From contig CAYSXY010000051.1 of assembly GCA_964435165.1 (NCBI GenBank), forward strand, positions 1 to 15,139: a DNA stretch of 15,139 nucleotides, in the 5' to 3' direction. Origin of the DNA: CAYSXY01 sp964435165. Lineage in GTDB: Bacteria > Pseudomonadota > Alphaproteobacteria > Rickettsiales > RI-342. A program made the position numbers and the translations under genes. This document shows positions 5,394 through 13,793 of this stretch, piece after piece. The stretch's first letter is position 1, and each line of letters opens with the position of its first letter. The notes beneath the pieces were generated by a model, which did not search any database, was not told where the DNA came from, and saw only the letters and a list, made by a program, of their open reading frames with translations.

Positions 5394-6764
5394 TTAATTC
5401 CTGTTATTCGAAGTTGGAAAAATATTTCCTTCAAAAAACCCGGGTCGCAAGCCAACGGCGCTGGCCATACTCTCGCCCCTCATCGCCGCCCCAAAGGCAA
5501 GGGCCGGCGCTTGCGCCACATTATTAATTCCCTCCTGAATCGGGCTGCCAATCTCCAGATCAATAAAGGAGCCAGCGACATCATTAGCGATCCCTGCCAC
5601 CTGCTCATAAAAAGTAAAGGCGATATAACCGAGCAATAAAAAGACAAACATATCAATCATATCGATGGGAAAAGCATCCAGATCCGGACATGGCAACCAG
5701 ACATCACCATCCTGGCATTCCGGCCCTTCCATCGTGTAGCGTACGGACACTGGCTGATCGGTATCGTAAGCAGGCAACGCACCACGCGATTCCACACTAC
5801 TGCCACTCACTCCGCGTTCAATCGCCCCAAAACAGACCTGCTGCTCCAGCAGATCGGTGAGCGAATGCATCATCATCACGGAGAAAAAACCGATAAAGCT
5901 GAACATCATCACTGGCTGGAGTGAAAAGTTCACCAGTTGGCCTAGCCAGCCATTGAACAGATTTTTCGTGCGTTCAAAAAGCATGAAGGTAAGAAAAATT
6001 GGCGCCAGACCGAAGAGCAATGTCGTCGCCAGCAGATAAATCAGATACACCCAGAGCGCACGGGCAATCATGGCGAAGACGAACACCATTCCCAGTCCAA
6101 AAATAATCGAGGCGGCCGTCCCATAACTCGGATTAGCATTAATACCACCCTCAAACACCATGATAGTTGGCCCGGCGAGCAGACGCGCCATCAGCATATC
6201 CAATGCCGTAAACGGCCCAACATTGGGTGTATTGAGCGTCGCAATGACATAATCTCCACCCGGATCGATAAAGGCCGCCATGGTTTGTGTCATGGCCAGA
6301 ATAATCTCATCCACCCCATCGCGGAAAAACGGCGCAATATACGTATTGAATGCCGCCACACTTTGCAGAAATATACCGATTGCCACGAGTTTAATGACAC
6401 GCTTACTGATCTCACCGAGCGACATGTTCAAAATGCCAAGGGCAAACATAATGCCGCCGATCATGATGTAGAGTGTGATCACCGCCGCCCCAATATCGGT
6501 AAACGGAATCAGAATATTCGTATACATCTCCTGCCAGGCATTATCGAGCACGGCGCGAATTTCAGCCGTTAAAATACTGAGAAAACCATCCTCTTCCCCG
6601 GTACAGACCGGCTCGTCGCATTGAAACCTGTCATCGGTATTGCAAATAATGTCTTCGGCATTTGCAGCCGTGGAAATACTGCCAAGGCATAAAAGCACCA
6701 GACAGAAGACAAGTGCCATCTGCTTAGCTGGCAACAAGGTGGGGTTGAGATATCGATTCATCAT
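5394..6764 (-). CDS. virB6: VirB6-family T4SS channel protein (third copy, B6c)
   Basis: From the start chosen here this protein has 456 residues. The reading frame is open 18 codons further, but that would overlap the end of B6b; the ATG at 6764 (or 6761) falls one base after the B6b stop TGA, the layout expected for translational coupling. An export-signal-like segment spans 15-36 with AANA before EDI. Hydrophobic segments follow near 93-111, 122-138, 219-237, 238-262, 283-299 and 371-386. The TrbL/VirB6 signature GLAPIFLTFMLFERTKNLF is at 252-270. Cysteines C41, C49, C54, C311, C350 and C359 line up with six in B6d, and both proteins share GPxC, PCPxLDA-like and GSFIDLExGSPI segments, so this pair is the youngest duplication of the four. 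It acts in the inner membrane with VirB3, VirB4 and the other copies. Confidence 0.88.
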   Translation of the reverse strand: MMNRYLNPTLLPAKQMALVFCLVLLCLGSISTAANAEDIICNTDDRFQCDEPVCTGEEDGFLSILTAEIRAVLDNAWQEMYTNILIPFTDIGAAVITLYIMIGGIMFALGILNMSLGEISKRVIKLVAIGIFLQSVAAFNTYIAPFFRDGVDEIILAMTQTMAAFIDPGGDYVIATLNTPNVGPFTALDMLMARLLAGPTIMVFEGGINANPSYGTAASIIFGLGMVFVFAMIARALWVYLIYLLATTLLFGLAPIFLTFMLFERTKNLFNGWLGQLVNFSLQPVMMFSFIGFFSVMMMHSLTDLLEQQVCFGAIERGVSGSSVESRGALPAYDTDQPVSVRYTMEGPECQDGDVWLPCPDLDAFPIDMIDMFVFLLLGYIAFTFYEQVAGIANDVAGSFIDLEIGSPIQEGINNVAQAPALAFGAAMRGESMASAVGLRPGFFEGNIFPTSNNRN

Positions 6765-6765
6765 A

Positions 6766-8229
6766 TCAGTTCCGATTCCCAACATTTTGATAGACATTGG
6801 ATGCCAGGTTCGAGGCATTATTCATCAAGGGCTGCGCCAGTGACTGCCCCGGTATGGCCGACGTACCGAGCTTCGCATGGCTGAATACACCCACCACATC
6901 ACGGGCAATTTCCGGAATCACCTCCAGCAGCATGTAAAGGAGATAACAAATCAGAGCCAAGGCAAAGAAATGGATCATGATCGGCAGCATCAAATCCTCA
7001 TCGACCACCACCACGGCCTGCCCGAAGGTCATAAACCCCTCCGTCAGCCCCATCATCCCGCTCATTGCCGGATCCAGCACTTTGCCCAACGGCCCGTCAA
7101 TGGCGGTTCCAATCGCCTCAGGAATCATCTGCGTGCTACTTTCCGGCACATCAATCGTTCCCACCTGCGTGTCCTGGCGCATTTCATCACCATCTTCCAT
7201 CTGCGCGCCTGCCCAAAAGGCTATTTGTTCTTCCGTCGTTACCCGCACATTGTAATAATTTTCCATCATGCAGTTCCATTCATTGACGGAAGCCACCGGT
7301 TGACCAAACATGATGGTCGCCAGTGATACATCACCGGTAAAAATCGCTTTATCAATCGCGACCAGCGATAACGCCAAAAACCCAAACAGGAATACGGGCT
7401 GTAATATGTAAGACATGAAGGATTGCGTCCATTTGGTGAAATAATTTTTGGTACGCTCCAACAACAGCATCGGCACAAAAAGTGGCGCCAGAATCGCTAA
7501 AAAGGTCACGGCAATATTGGCGACTAAAAAGGCAAACACCGCGCGTACCATCGACAGCAAGAAGGTAATACCTGCGGCAGCACCGCCTAAAAAGGCCAGT
7601 CCACCAATGTCAGAATTATCAAGCAGCATGGCCATAACCAGCCCCATAATGCCGGAGACAATTGTTGACATGGCGCCGAAGCCTAAAAAAGCTCCCAGCA
7701 TACAATCCACGCGAGGCCAGAACTCCGTAGAGTCGCTGCACATCATATTCATCATGGCATTGGATGCCATGAGCGGCGACGTCACAATATCAAGGAAATC
7801 ATCCATCACTTCGTAAATGCTGGGTATCCAGTCATCAAAATTGGCGACCACATAAATTACAGCCGCAATTTTGATGACTTCCAGAATCAGCTCACCCGCT
7901 TTTTTCTGCACCATACCCGTGGCATATTTAATCCCGAAAATCATGACAGTGAGCATAATCAGTGCATAAATCGCCTGCTCCAGCGTGTCATAAACCGCTT
8001 CATACACCACATCGACCGCCTCTAAGAGGCCAGCCCGTACACAAATCACCAGTCGGTGGGTTAACCCTGCTTCATCCGGCCCAGGACAAGCTGAAAAATC
8101 CGTCACATTCGGCACGGGAGCAGCAGGTGCACCGCCGGGATTATATGGGCAAATCTGCGCATATGCCGCCGTGGACTGGGCGATCACAACAAAGAGTATT
8201 AGCGCAATAATGGCAGGCTGAAGCCGCAT
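6766..8229 (-). CDS. virB6: VirB6-family T4SS channel protein (second copy, B6b)
   Basis: This 487-residue protein of the TrbL/VirB6 family has a clear signal peptide (1-24, AYA before QICPYN). Hydrophobic segments lie near 86-104, 117-130, 178-203, 208-235, 236-257, 273-292 and 413-436. The signature LAILAPLFVPMLLLERTKNYF (244-264) is followed by ILQPVFLFGF. A long soluble loop, about 297-412, carries Gly/Met/acidic-rich sequence between the last two membrane blocks, as in B6c and B6d but longer. GAGGGGG lies three bases before the ATG and supports this start. It is separated from B6a by 184 AT-rich bases, the largest gap inside the virB3-B6d block, so it may start its own transcript, while the stop is one base from the B6c start. 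It shares fewer cysteines with B6c/B6d than they share with each other. Confidence 0.9.
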   Translation of the reverse strand: MRLQPAIIALILFVVIAQSTAAYAQICPYNPGGAPAAPVPNVTDFSACPGPDEAGLTHRLVICVRAGLLEAVDVVYEAVYDTLEQAIYALIMLTVMIFGIKYATGMVQKKAGELILEVIKIAAVIYVVANFDDWIPSIYEVMDDFLDIVTSPLMASNAMMNMMCSDSTEFWPRVDCMLGAFLGFGAMSTIVSGIMGLVMAMLLDNSDIGGLAFLGGAAAGITFLLSMVRAVFAFLVANIAVTFLAILAPLFVPMLLLERTKNYFTKWTQSFMSYILQPVFLFGFLALSLVAIDKAIFTGDVSLATIMFGQPVASVNEWNCMMENYYNVRVTTEEQIAFWAGAQMEDGDEMRQDTQVGTIDVPESSTQMIPEAIGTAIDGPLGKVLDPAMSGMMGLTEGFMTFGQAVVVVDEDLMLPIMIHFFALALICYLLYMLLEVIPEIARDVVGVFSHAKLGTSAIPGQSLAQPLMNNASNLASNVYQNVGNRN

Positions 8230-8413
8230 GGCCCCCTCAACACAGTGAGCATTAGCTTCATCATATCCCAGTAGTATTAAAGTTTTGTGATAGGAAAATG
8301 GAACAAATGTAAAATTTTTATAGATTATCAGTGAGTTATAGAAAGAAGATGTGTTGCGCTTGTTGAGTAACGGCGCAATCTACAACCCCTTTACGAACAC
8401 AATCGATCGTCTA
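8230..8413 (-). other. AT-rich gap inside the virB6 array
   Basis: These 184 bases between B6a and B6b hold no gene. An inverted repeat (TTGCGC 8354-8359 with GCGCAA 8373-8378, 13-base loop) is followed on the minus strand by a pyrimidine-rich stretch, a possible weak terminator or attenuator. AT-rich sequence at 8280-8345 could hold an internal promoter, but I find no -35/-10 pair with good spacing. Confidence 0.35.
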
Positions 8414-10387
8414 CTAATTTCCTTGTTCAAACATCGCGTCCTGAGCTGCATTATCAATTTCTTCATTAAGAGCTTGAAGGTCTGCTTCATCCTCTTCATT
8501 GGTTAATTCATTGAAAGGCGCAGGGCCACCCTGTGTCACTCCCGGGCCCGAATCCGTATTCTGACGATCCAGCGCATAAAGCACATCATTCAAACCAGGA
8601 ATTAAATGCGTTCCGGCCGATGCCCCAAGCGCGCTCAATACCGGCTGCCCAGGCATTTCACCATCCTGCATTTCCAGCATGCCCGGCAACAGGCTGGAAG
8701 CCTCCATCCCGCGCTGCAGCACACCGCCCTCCTGCCGACCCGTTGTTGGATTCACCCCTCCGGTGAGGAAATTATTGAAATTACGCTCCAGAGGCACTGA
8801 AAAGTTCACTTGCAGGCGGAAACTCATACCGACCAGAAATTTGCTGATCGCTTCAAGGTTTTGTGTCAGCGTGTAGGCCAGATAGCTGATAATCAGAATA
8901 ATCACGAAACTGAAGAGCAGCTTGCGCATGGCTTTCACTACTTCCAATTCGGCTTCCATGGTCTCCGCATCGCCGCCGCCCCGGTCATAAGTCTCCGTCA
9001 GGTAGCGATAATCAAAGACCTGATCCAGCCCGACTTCCGTGCAGGTTCCAATTTCTTCATTCCCGCGAGAATGCGTACCCGGCCCGGTTCCCTGATTAAA
9101 GAACCATTTTTGCCAATCAGGCCAATCACCTGTTTCTGTCGGGTCATTATCCTGCCAGAACTGCGCTTCTTCAAAACAGGTTTTACTCAGAATTTTCTCA
9201 TCAAAAGCCGCCAGCAAATGATCGGTATTGAAATCGCCGATATTCACGACATTATCGGCAAAGGCTGCGCTGTAATCAGCGTACTCCTCATAGCCGGAGA
9301 GCGCAAAGCCCAGGGAATATTCACCTTTAAACAGCACTTCGTAATAAACGATCGTCATCATACTGATGAAGGCGATTGCCATAATGGGGTACAGGGCAAA
9401 CGCAATCACCAGCTTGATCCACTGGTCGAAATATTTCATCGTCCCCTGAAACAGAATCAGTGGAATAAACATCGGAGCCAAAGCAAGTAAGAAGGTGATA
9501 ATAATCAATGACGTGACATAGGTATACGCCACCCGAAGAATCGAGAAAATCATCGCACCAAAAGCGCCAATGCCCAGCACGGTCACATACACGCCAATAT
9601 AGCCACTGAATACGGAAGAGAGAATCACCCCCAGCACCACACTGGCCCCCATGCCGACCCCGACAAAGCCAAGAATATTGACCAGCAGGCAATCGAGCAA
9701 AAACCAGATGCGATATTGATCCGCATTACCATCCGGTACCACTGCCGCAATACTATCTGGCAGACTGCCATCCGGCATTTCGCAGGAAAAACCAAACGCA
9801 CCGCCACCGACAATGTTCTGTAAATCGGCAGAAACAATGCCAATCAAATCATCCATGGAATTAAACAGTTCCGGATACCAGGCCGCCAAAGTTCCCATAA
9901 AATAGGCGACACCTCCAATTTTGAAGAGCAATACCATCCCCTCAACCTTGGCTACACGGGTCAGTCCCAACGACACCTTCACACCAAAAATCGCAATCGC
10001 CAATAAAATCAATGCATTGGTTACCGCCATCATCAAATTATTGATACCACCGGTCATAAATACGATGAACACGGCTTCCAGCGTTTCTTTCACGCTGATG
10101 ATCAACCGCATCGTAATGCCGGTTTCACCTATAGCAGGAAAGCCGTCTAATATCCCTTGAAAGCCATCAATCGATGTGCCGGAGCCACCATCAATATCAA
10201 TCATTTCAACGGCATGCTGAGCATAAGACGGTCCCGTCACGGATAATAGTGCCAGCATAATAATCATCATGCTGAGGCCAGCCGTGACGATGAGACCACT
10301 ACTCCGACGCATTCCAGCAATAACACCGTGACATTCTGAATGATGACGATGATTGGGCAGTCTATTGTTATTTATTCTGGTCGCCAT
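8414..10387 (-). CDS. virB6: VirB6-family T4SS channel protein (first and longest copy, B6a)
   Basis: From the ATG at 10387 the product has 657 residues. The frame is open 34 codons further upstream, but that would overlap the end of virB4 by 83 bases; the chosen ATG lies 19 bases after the virB4 stop. A later ATG (10312) would remove 25 hydrophilic residues and leave a more ordinary signal peptide, so the start is not settled. An export-signal-like segment spans 29-56 (SYA before QHA). Hydrophobic segments follow near 121-140, 151-168, 227-256, 260-282, 285-315, 325-347 and 489-506. The TrbL/VirB6 signature appears as LALAPMFIPLILFQGTMKYF (301-320). A soluble loop (348-488) with C404 and C449 and a 150-residue C-terminal extension ending in a very acidic stretch (630-657) set this copy apart. 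Rickettsial VirB6 proteins are also enlarged by such extensions. Confidence 0.87.
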   Translation of the reverse strand: MATRINNNRLPNHRHHSECHGVIAGMRRSSGLIVTAGLSMMIIMLALLSVTGPSYAQHAVEMIDIDGGSGTSIDGFQGILDGFPAIGETGITMRLIISVKETLEAVFIVFMTGGINNLMMAVTNALILLAIAIFGVKVSLGLTRVAKVEGMVLLFKIGGVAYFMGTLAAWYPELFNSMDDLIGIVSADLQNIVGGGAFGFSCEMPDGSLPDSIAAVVPDGNADQYRIWFLLDCLLVNILGFVGVGMGASVVLGVILSSVFSGYIGVYVTVLGIGAFGAMIFSILRVAYTYVTSLIIITFLLALAPMFIPLILFQGTMKYFDQWIKLVIAFALYPIMAIAFISMMTIVYYEVLFKGEYSLGFALSGYEEYADYSAAFADNVVNIGDFNTDHLLAAFDEKILSKTCFEEAQFWQDNDPTETGDWPDWQKWFFNQGTGPGTHSRGNEEIGTCTEVGLDQVFDYRYLTETYDRGGGDAETMEAELEVVKAMRKLLFSFVIILIISYLAYTLTQNLEAISKFLVGMSFRLQVNFSVPLERNFNNFLTGGVNPTTGRQEGGVLQRGMEASSLLPGMLEMQDGEMPGQPVLSALGASAGTHLIPGLNDVLYALDRQNTDSGPGVTQGGPAPFNELTNEEDEADLQALNEEIDNAAQDAMFEQGN

Positions 10388-10406
10388 AGTTACGCGCTTT
10401 GTTATA

Positions 10407-12815
10407 TCAATTGATATCTTCCTGCATTTTATTGACTTTTTGTTGGAATACCGGGATCCAGTCTTTAGGATCCACTCCCGCTTCCTCACGTGCCGCTTCC
10501 ATCAGCGACACGGTTTCCGCCCGACCGGACAGAATATTAATCACATCCATCATGCCGGATAGATCAATCCGGGCAACGACTACGTCACTACCCTGCTTGA
10601 GCAGGAAGAATCGTGTCGCCGGGTCTGTATTTTTGAGCAGATTAAATTCACGCTCACTGAGCATAAAAATATCGCGATAGGCTTGTGTCGCCTTACTGTT
10701 GGGTAAGAAAATCTGCGTCGCCGTTTGCTGAATCAATGTATCACTAATCGCACTTTTGGATGCATCTTCCACACTTTGTGTCGCAAAAATCACCATGGCA
10801 TTCAACTTACGCATGGTTTTGAGCCAGTCTTTGATTTTTTGTGCGAAAATTTCATTATCAATCAAGGCCCACGCCTCATCGAGTACGATAATGGTCGGTG
10901 TACCATCTAAGGATAGCTGAATACGGTGGAATAAATAGAGAAGCGTCGGCGCCAGACTGACCTTATCCGCCAATATTTCTCCCATCTCAAAACCGAAGAT
11001 ATTATTCCGGCTGAAATCAAGCTGATCTTCATCATTATCGAACATGCCGGAATACTGACCCTGACTATGCCACATACGCAGGCGCCCTGCCGGTGTCCCC
11101 GGCCCTTCCAGGCCAAAAAATGGTGCGACATTACGTAATGATCGATCTCTCTGATGCAGTTTATAGTTTCCTCGAATGGCCTCATTGACAAAAGACATAT
11201 CCTCTGCCGAAAAACTCTCTCCGTGAATCGTCATTAATGACTGGAACCATTCAGACATGAAGGAGCGATTCTCACTGGTATCCGGTAACTGCATCGGGTT
11301 GAAATGACATTTCTCCGTCGGCCGCAAAATCGTGTAATTCCCACCCAGCGCCCGAATAAAAATTTCAGCACCGCGATCCTTATCAAAAAAGAACATGCGA
11401 CAATTAAATTTCAGGGCCTGGGCACAGAGAAAATTCATCAACACCGTTTTACCGGCCCCTGTTGGACCGATAATCGTTGTGTGACCAACATCCCGCGCAT
11501 GGAAATTAAAGAAATAGGGAGTACCCGATGTTGTGCCAAACACGGTCACCGCATGCCCCCAGTGATTACGGGCAATCCGGCCCACCGGATAATTATGTAA
11601 AGAGGCAAAGGCCGCCACATTCATCGAATTAATCGTCGAATTACGGGCAACAAAAGAATAATTCGTTGGCAACTGCGCCCAATAGCATGATTCCAGAATA
11701 AACGACTCTCGCACGGCATTGATGCCCAGATTGGTCAACTCGGCAATGGCCATAGAGGTTGCATCTTCCAGCCCGCGCAAACTGTCTTCAATACACAGAA
11801 TGGTTAAATGATGCTCGCCAAAGGCCACATGACCACTCATTGCCATGTCTAACGCATCACTGATCTCAGCCACCTGTGAGACCGCCACATCTTCCGACTG
11901 CATCATACGCCTCTGTTGTAATTGCATTTTCTCAATCGCCACCTGACGATTAATATAGGTAAATGACTGAGAAACAATCAGCTCAAACGGCAGCTGTAAA
12001 AAGGCATCCATCATGCCGGCTGCGGTGGCCTGCGCATATTCTTTAATACTCAACAACGCCGCAAAACGCTTGCGCGTTGGGGTGCGAATTTCAATCGCCT
12101 TACGCCCAAAATAGAGCCGCACCGTTGGTAGATAATGGGAAATATCCATCGTCGGCACCAGCATCGGCTGACCTTCACCGGCATTGACAACTTTGCTCAA
12201 AAATTCGAGCGGCTCGGAATAGACACCATGATCGGTTTTAATACAGGTGAGAATGCGTGCATTATAATCTTTCAGCGCAGCCGTGATACGATAAGCGGTC
12301 TCTTTCAGCTCCTTATGCTGCTCTTTCATCGCGCTTTCGCGCGATTCCTTATTGGTTGTCTGTAAGAGCTGGTTGAAAATATGCTCAAACTTCGCAGCCC
12401 CGGCGGTGTCATGCTTGTAACAAACCGAGATATAGAGCTCATTGATATAGCTCTCATTTTGCGACTGTTTATCCAACCATTTATCATTAATATATTTGGC
12501 ATATCCGTCTTTGAACTGGCCACCGGGAAATGCCTTTTGCCGACGCCGGAGCGTATGGAACCATAAGGCAATATTACCCGAACCCAAACTTTTGAGCATG
12601 GAATTGCGCACGGCTTTTTTAATATCGATATCTTCGTCATCCGCCGTTTCAAACGCAAACCCTTCAACCTTGATGAACTGGATAAATTCCTTATTTTTTG
12701 TCAGGATGGTTTCTTCATCAAAATGGCAAAAATAAGGAATGAATTTTGACGCCGATACCTCTCGATCAGCAACGTCATGCTTGACGGTTTTGCGACGCTT
12801 GAGATTATACGACAT
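10407..12815 (-). CDS. virB4: VirB4 ATPase of the type IV secretion system
   Basis: VirB4 is the conserved ATPase that powers assembly of the T4SS and handling of substrate or pilin at the inner membrane. The 802-residue product has the usual length (about 790-820). The N-terminal CagE/TrbE-VirB4 domain spans roughly 1-420. The C-terminal RecA-like domain holds Walker A GPTGAGKT (450-457), FFFDKDRGAEIF (475-486), Walker B IIVLDEAW with the catalytic Glu (642-649) and a FATQS segment (677-681). All key residues are present, so it should be active. CAGGAA lies six bases before the ATG and the gene starts 11 bases after the virB3 stop, so the two are co-transcribed and probably coupled. The fixed order virB3-virB4-virB6 follows the rvh-type clusters of Rickettsiales. 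Confidence 0.97.
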   Translation of the reverse strand: MSYNLKRRKTVKHDVADREVSASKFIPYFCHFDEETILTKNKEFIQFIKVEGFAFETADDEDIDIKKAVRNSMLKSLGSGNIALWFHTLRRRQKAFPGGQFKDGYAKYINDKWLDKQSQNESYINELYISVCYKHDTAGAAKFEHIFNQLLQTTNKESRESAMKEQHKELKETAYRITAALKDYNARILTCIKTDHGVYSEPLEFLSKVVNAGEGQPMLVPTMDISHYLPTVRLYFGRKAIEIRTPTRKRFAALLSIKEYAQATAAGMMDAFLQLPFELIVSQSFTYINRQVAIEKMQLQQRRMMQSEDVAVSQVAEISDALDMAMSGHVAFGEHHLTILCIEDSLRGLEDATSMAIAELTNLGINAVRESFILESCYWAQLPTNYSFVARNSTINSMNVAAFASLHNYPVGRIARNHWGHAVTVFGTTSGTPYFFNFHARDVGHTTIIGPTGAGKTVLMNFLCAQALKFNCRMFFFDKDRGAEIFIRALGGNYTILRPTEKCHFNPMQLPDTSENRSFMSEWFQSLMTIHGESFSAEDMSFVNEAIRGNYKLHQRDRSLRNVAPFFGLEGPGTPAGRLRMWHSQGQYSGMFDNDEDQLDFSRNNIFGFEMGEILADKVSLAPTLLYLFHRIQLSLDGTPTIIVLDEAWALIDNEIFAQKIKDWLKTMRKLNAMVIFATQSVEDASKSAISDTLIQQTATQIFLPNSKATQAYRDIFMLSEREFNLLKNTDPATRFFLLKQGSDVVVARIDLSGMMDVINILSGRAETVSLMEAAREEAGVDPKDWIPVFQQKVNKMQEDIN

Positions 12816-12826
12816 AACATTCCTGC

Positions 12827-13123
12827 TCAGTAAGGATCATACGAATTCGTGTAACCATGAAACGACCGGTTAAATGTTGGTGGACAGGTCGAGAGCTTGG
12901 TCTGCGTAATTTCGATAGCGCGCGGTTCTTTCAGGCATACCAAATAGCCGATGCCATGCACCATCGGGAAGACCAGTAGCAGAATAACGAAACTGGCGGT
13001 ATTAATGTAAAACAACATGCAAATACTGGAGTTCAGTACAAAATACATGTAACTGACACCAAATAACATGGGAGGGCGAGTTAGCCCCTGAAACAGAGGA
13101 TCTGCCTGTAATTTACCTGACAT
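12827..13123 (-). CDS. virB3: VirB3 inner-membrane T4SS protein
   Basis: This 98-residue protein opens with DPLFQGLTRPPMLFGV (8-23), the hallmark of VirB3, followed by two hydrophobic stretches (about 20-44 and 45-64) that anchor it in the inner membrane beside VirB4. In some systems VirB3 is fused to VirB4; here they are separate genes 11 bases apart. A strong AAAGGAG eight bases before the ATG supports the start. The C-terminal tail, ending in SYDPY, is family-variable. A 136-base gap to the upstream membrane-protein gene leaves room for its own promoter. Confidence 0.94.
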   Translation of the reverse strand: MSGKLQADPLFQGLTRPPMLFGVSYMYFVLNSSICMLFYINTASFVILLLVFPMVHGIGYLVCLKEPRAIEITQTKLSTCPPTFNRSFHGYTNSYDPY

Positions 13124-13197
13124 GCCACGACTCCTTTAACGATCTGAAAGGCTTACAATAAAGCCCGATACGGAATCATGCGAGCTATCTAATTCGC

Positions 13198-13209
13198 ATA
13201 GTTAACTAT
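13198..13209. promoter_or_regulatory. 12-bp palindrome upstream of virB3
   Basis: ATAGTTAACTAT is a perfect 12-bp palindrome 75 bases upstream of the virB3 start. On the minus strand a TTGAAA (13224-13229 region) lies a short way upstream, but spacing to a good -10 is not convincing. It may be an operator for the virB3-B6a transcript; chance occurrence is possible. Confidence 0.25.
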
Positions 13210-13259
13210 AGCAGCCATTCGTTTCAATTTTCTTACAGGAAGGTTACCAACACCTTCAC

Positions 13260-13727
13260 TCACATGCGAGATGGCGCAGCACTGTATGCAGGAATGGGTA
13301 GCGCAGTTCCAGGCCTCATCATCGTATCGTGCGACCGATGTGCCAATCGCTGCTGCTGACCAAGTAATTCAGCGAGATAGCCTGGATGCAATTGTGTCGC
13401 ATTGATGATCACCGTCACCTGAGGACGGGTATCATGCCAGTATGGAACAGCTTGACCATGGCCGGGCTGCAGTTCCATTGTGGCCTTCGATGAGTTGGAG
13501 TCAGCATCGAGATGCGCCTCCCATTGGTCAATCAACAGGTGATCCCGGATGATCATCAACCGATAGATTGTCTGTATTGACAGTAATGACAGCACAAAGA
13601 AACCGGAAGCCAGTATGTGCGTGGGAGAAATGAAGGGAAACAGCGTGGGATCGAACAGCATCACCGCATGGGCACCAAGCAGCACATATAACCCTCTGGA
13701 ACAGATAAATAGGATAGGCCGAGACAT
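13260..13727 (-). CDS. Unrecognised two-TM membrane protein upstream of virB3
   Basis: I do not recognise this protein. From the start chosen here it has 155 residues. The frame opens three codons earlier at 13736, but there AAGG touches the ATG, while the ATG at 13727 has AGGA eight bases before it, so the later start is preferred. Two hydrophobic segments lie near residues 4-25 and 35-57, followed by a soluble C-terminal part of about 95 residues that begins with a basic/acidic helix (RDHLLIDQWEAHLD). This suggests an inner-membrane hairpin with a cytoplasmic tail. It sits between the 413-residue gene (66 bases upstream) and virB3 on the same strand. That invites a role as accessory or adaptor of the secretion system, but nothing in the sequence proves it. 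Confidence 0.65.
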   Translation of the reverse strand: MSRPILFICSRGLYVLLGAHAVMLFDPTLFPFISPTHILASGFFVLSLLSIQTIYRLMIIRDHLLIDQWEAHLDADSNSSKATMELQPGHGQAVPYWHDTRPQVTVIINATQLHPGYLAELLGQQQRLAHRSHDTMMRPGTALPIPAYSAAPSRM

Positions 13728-13793
13728 CACGAACATCCTTTTTCTTTTATTATTTTGATATTCCTGCCAATGTCCTGCATGGACTATGCCAAA

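Noticed and set aside
6765..6818. Upstream extension of the third virB6 gene into B6b
   Set aside because: The 18 extra codons overlap B6b and precede the natural signal-like segment. An ATG one base after the B6b stop gives a normal coupled layout.
10388..10489. Upstream extension of the first virB6 gene into virB4
   Set aside because: It would overlap the end of virB4 by 83 bases and add a hydrophilic N terminus unlike the export segment that follows. A start after the virB4 stop is more plausible.
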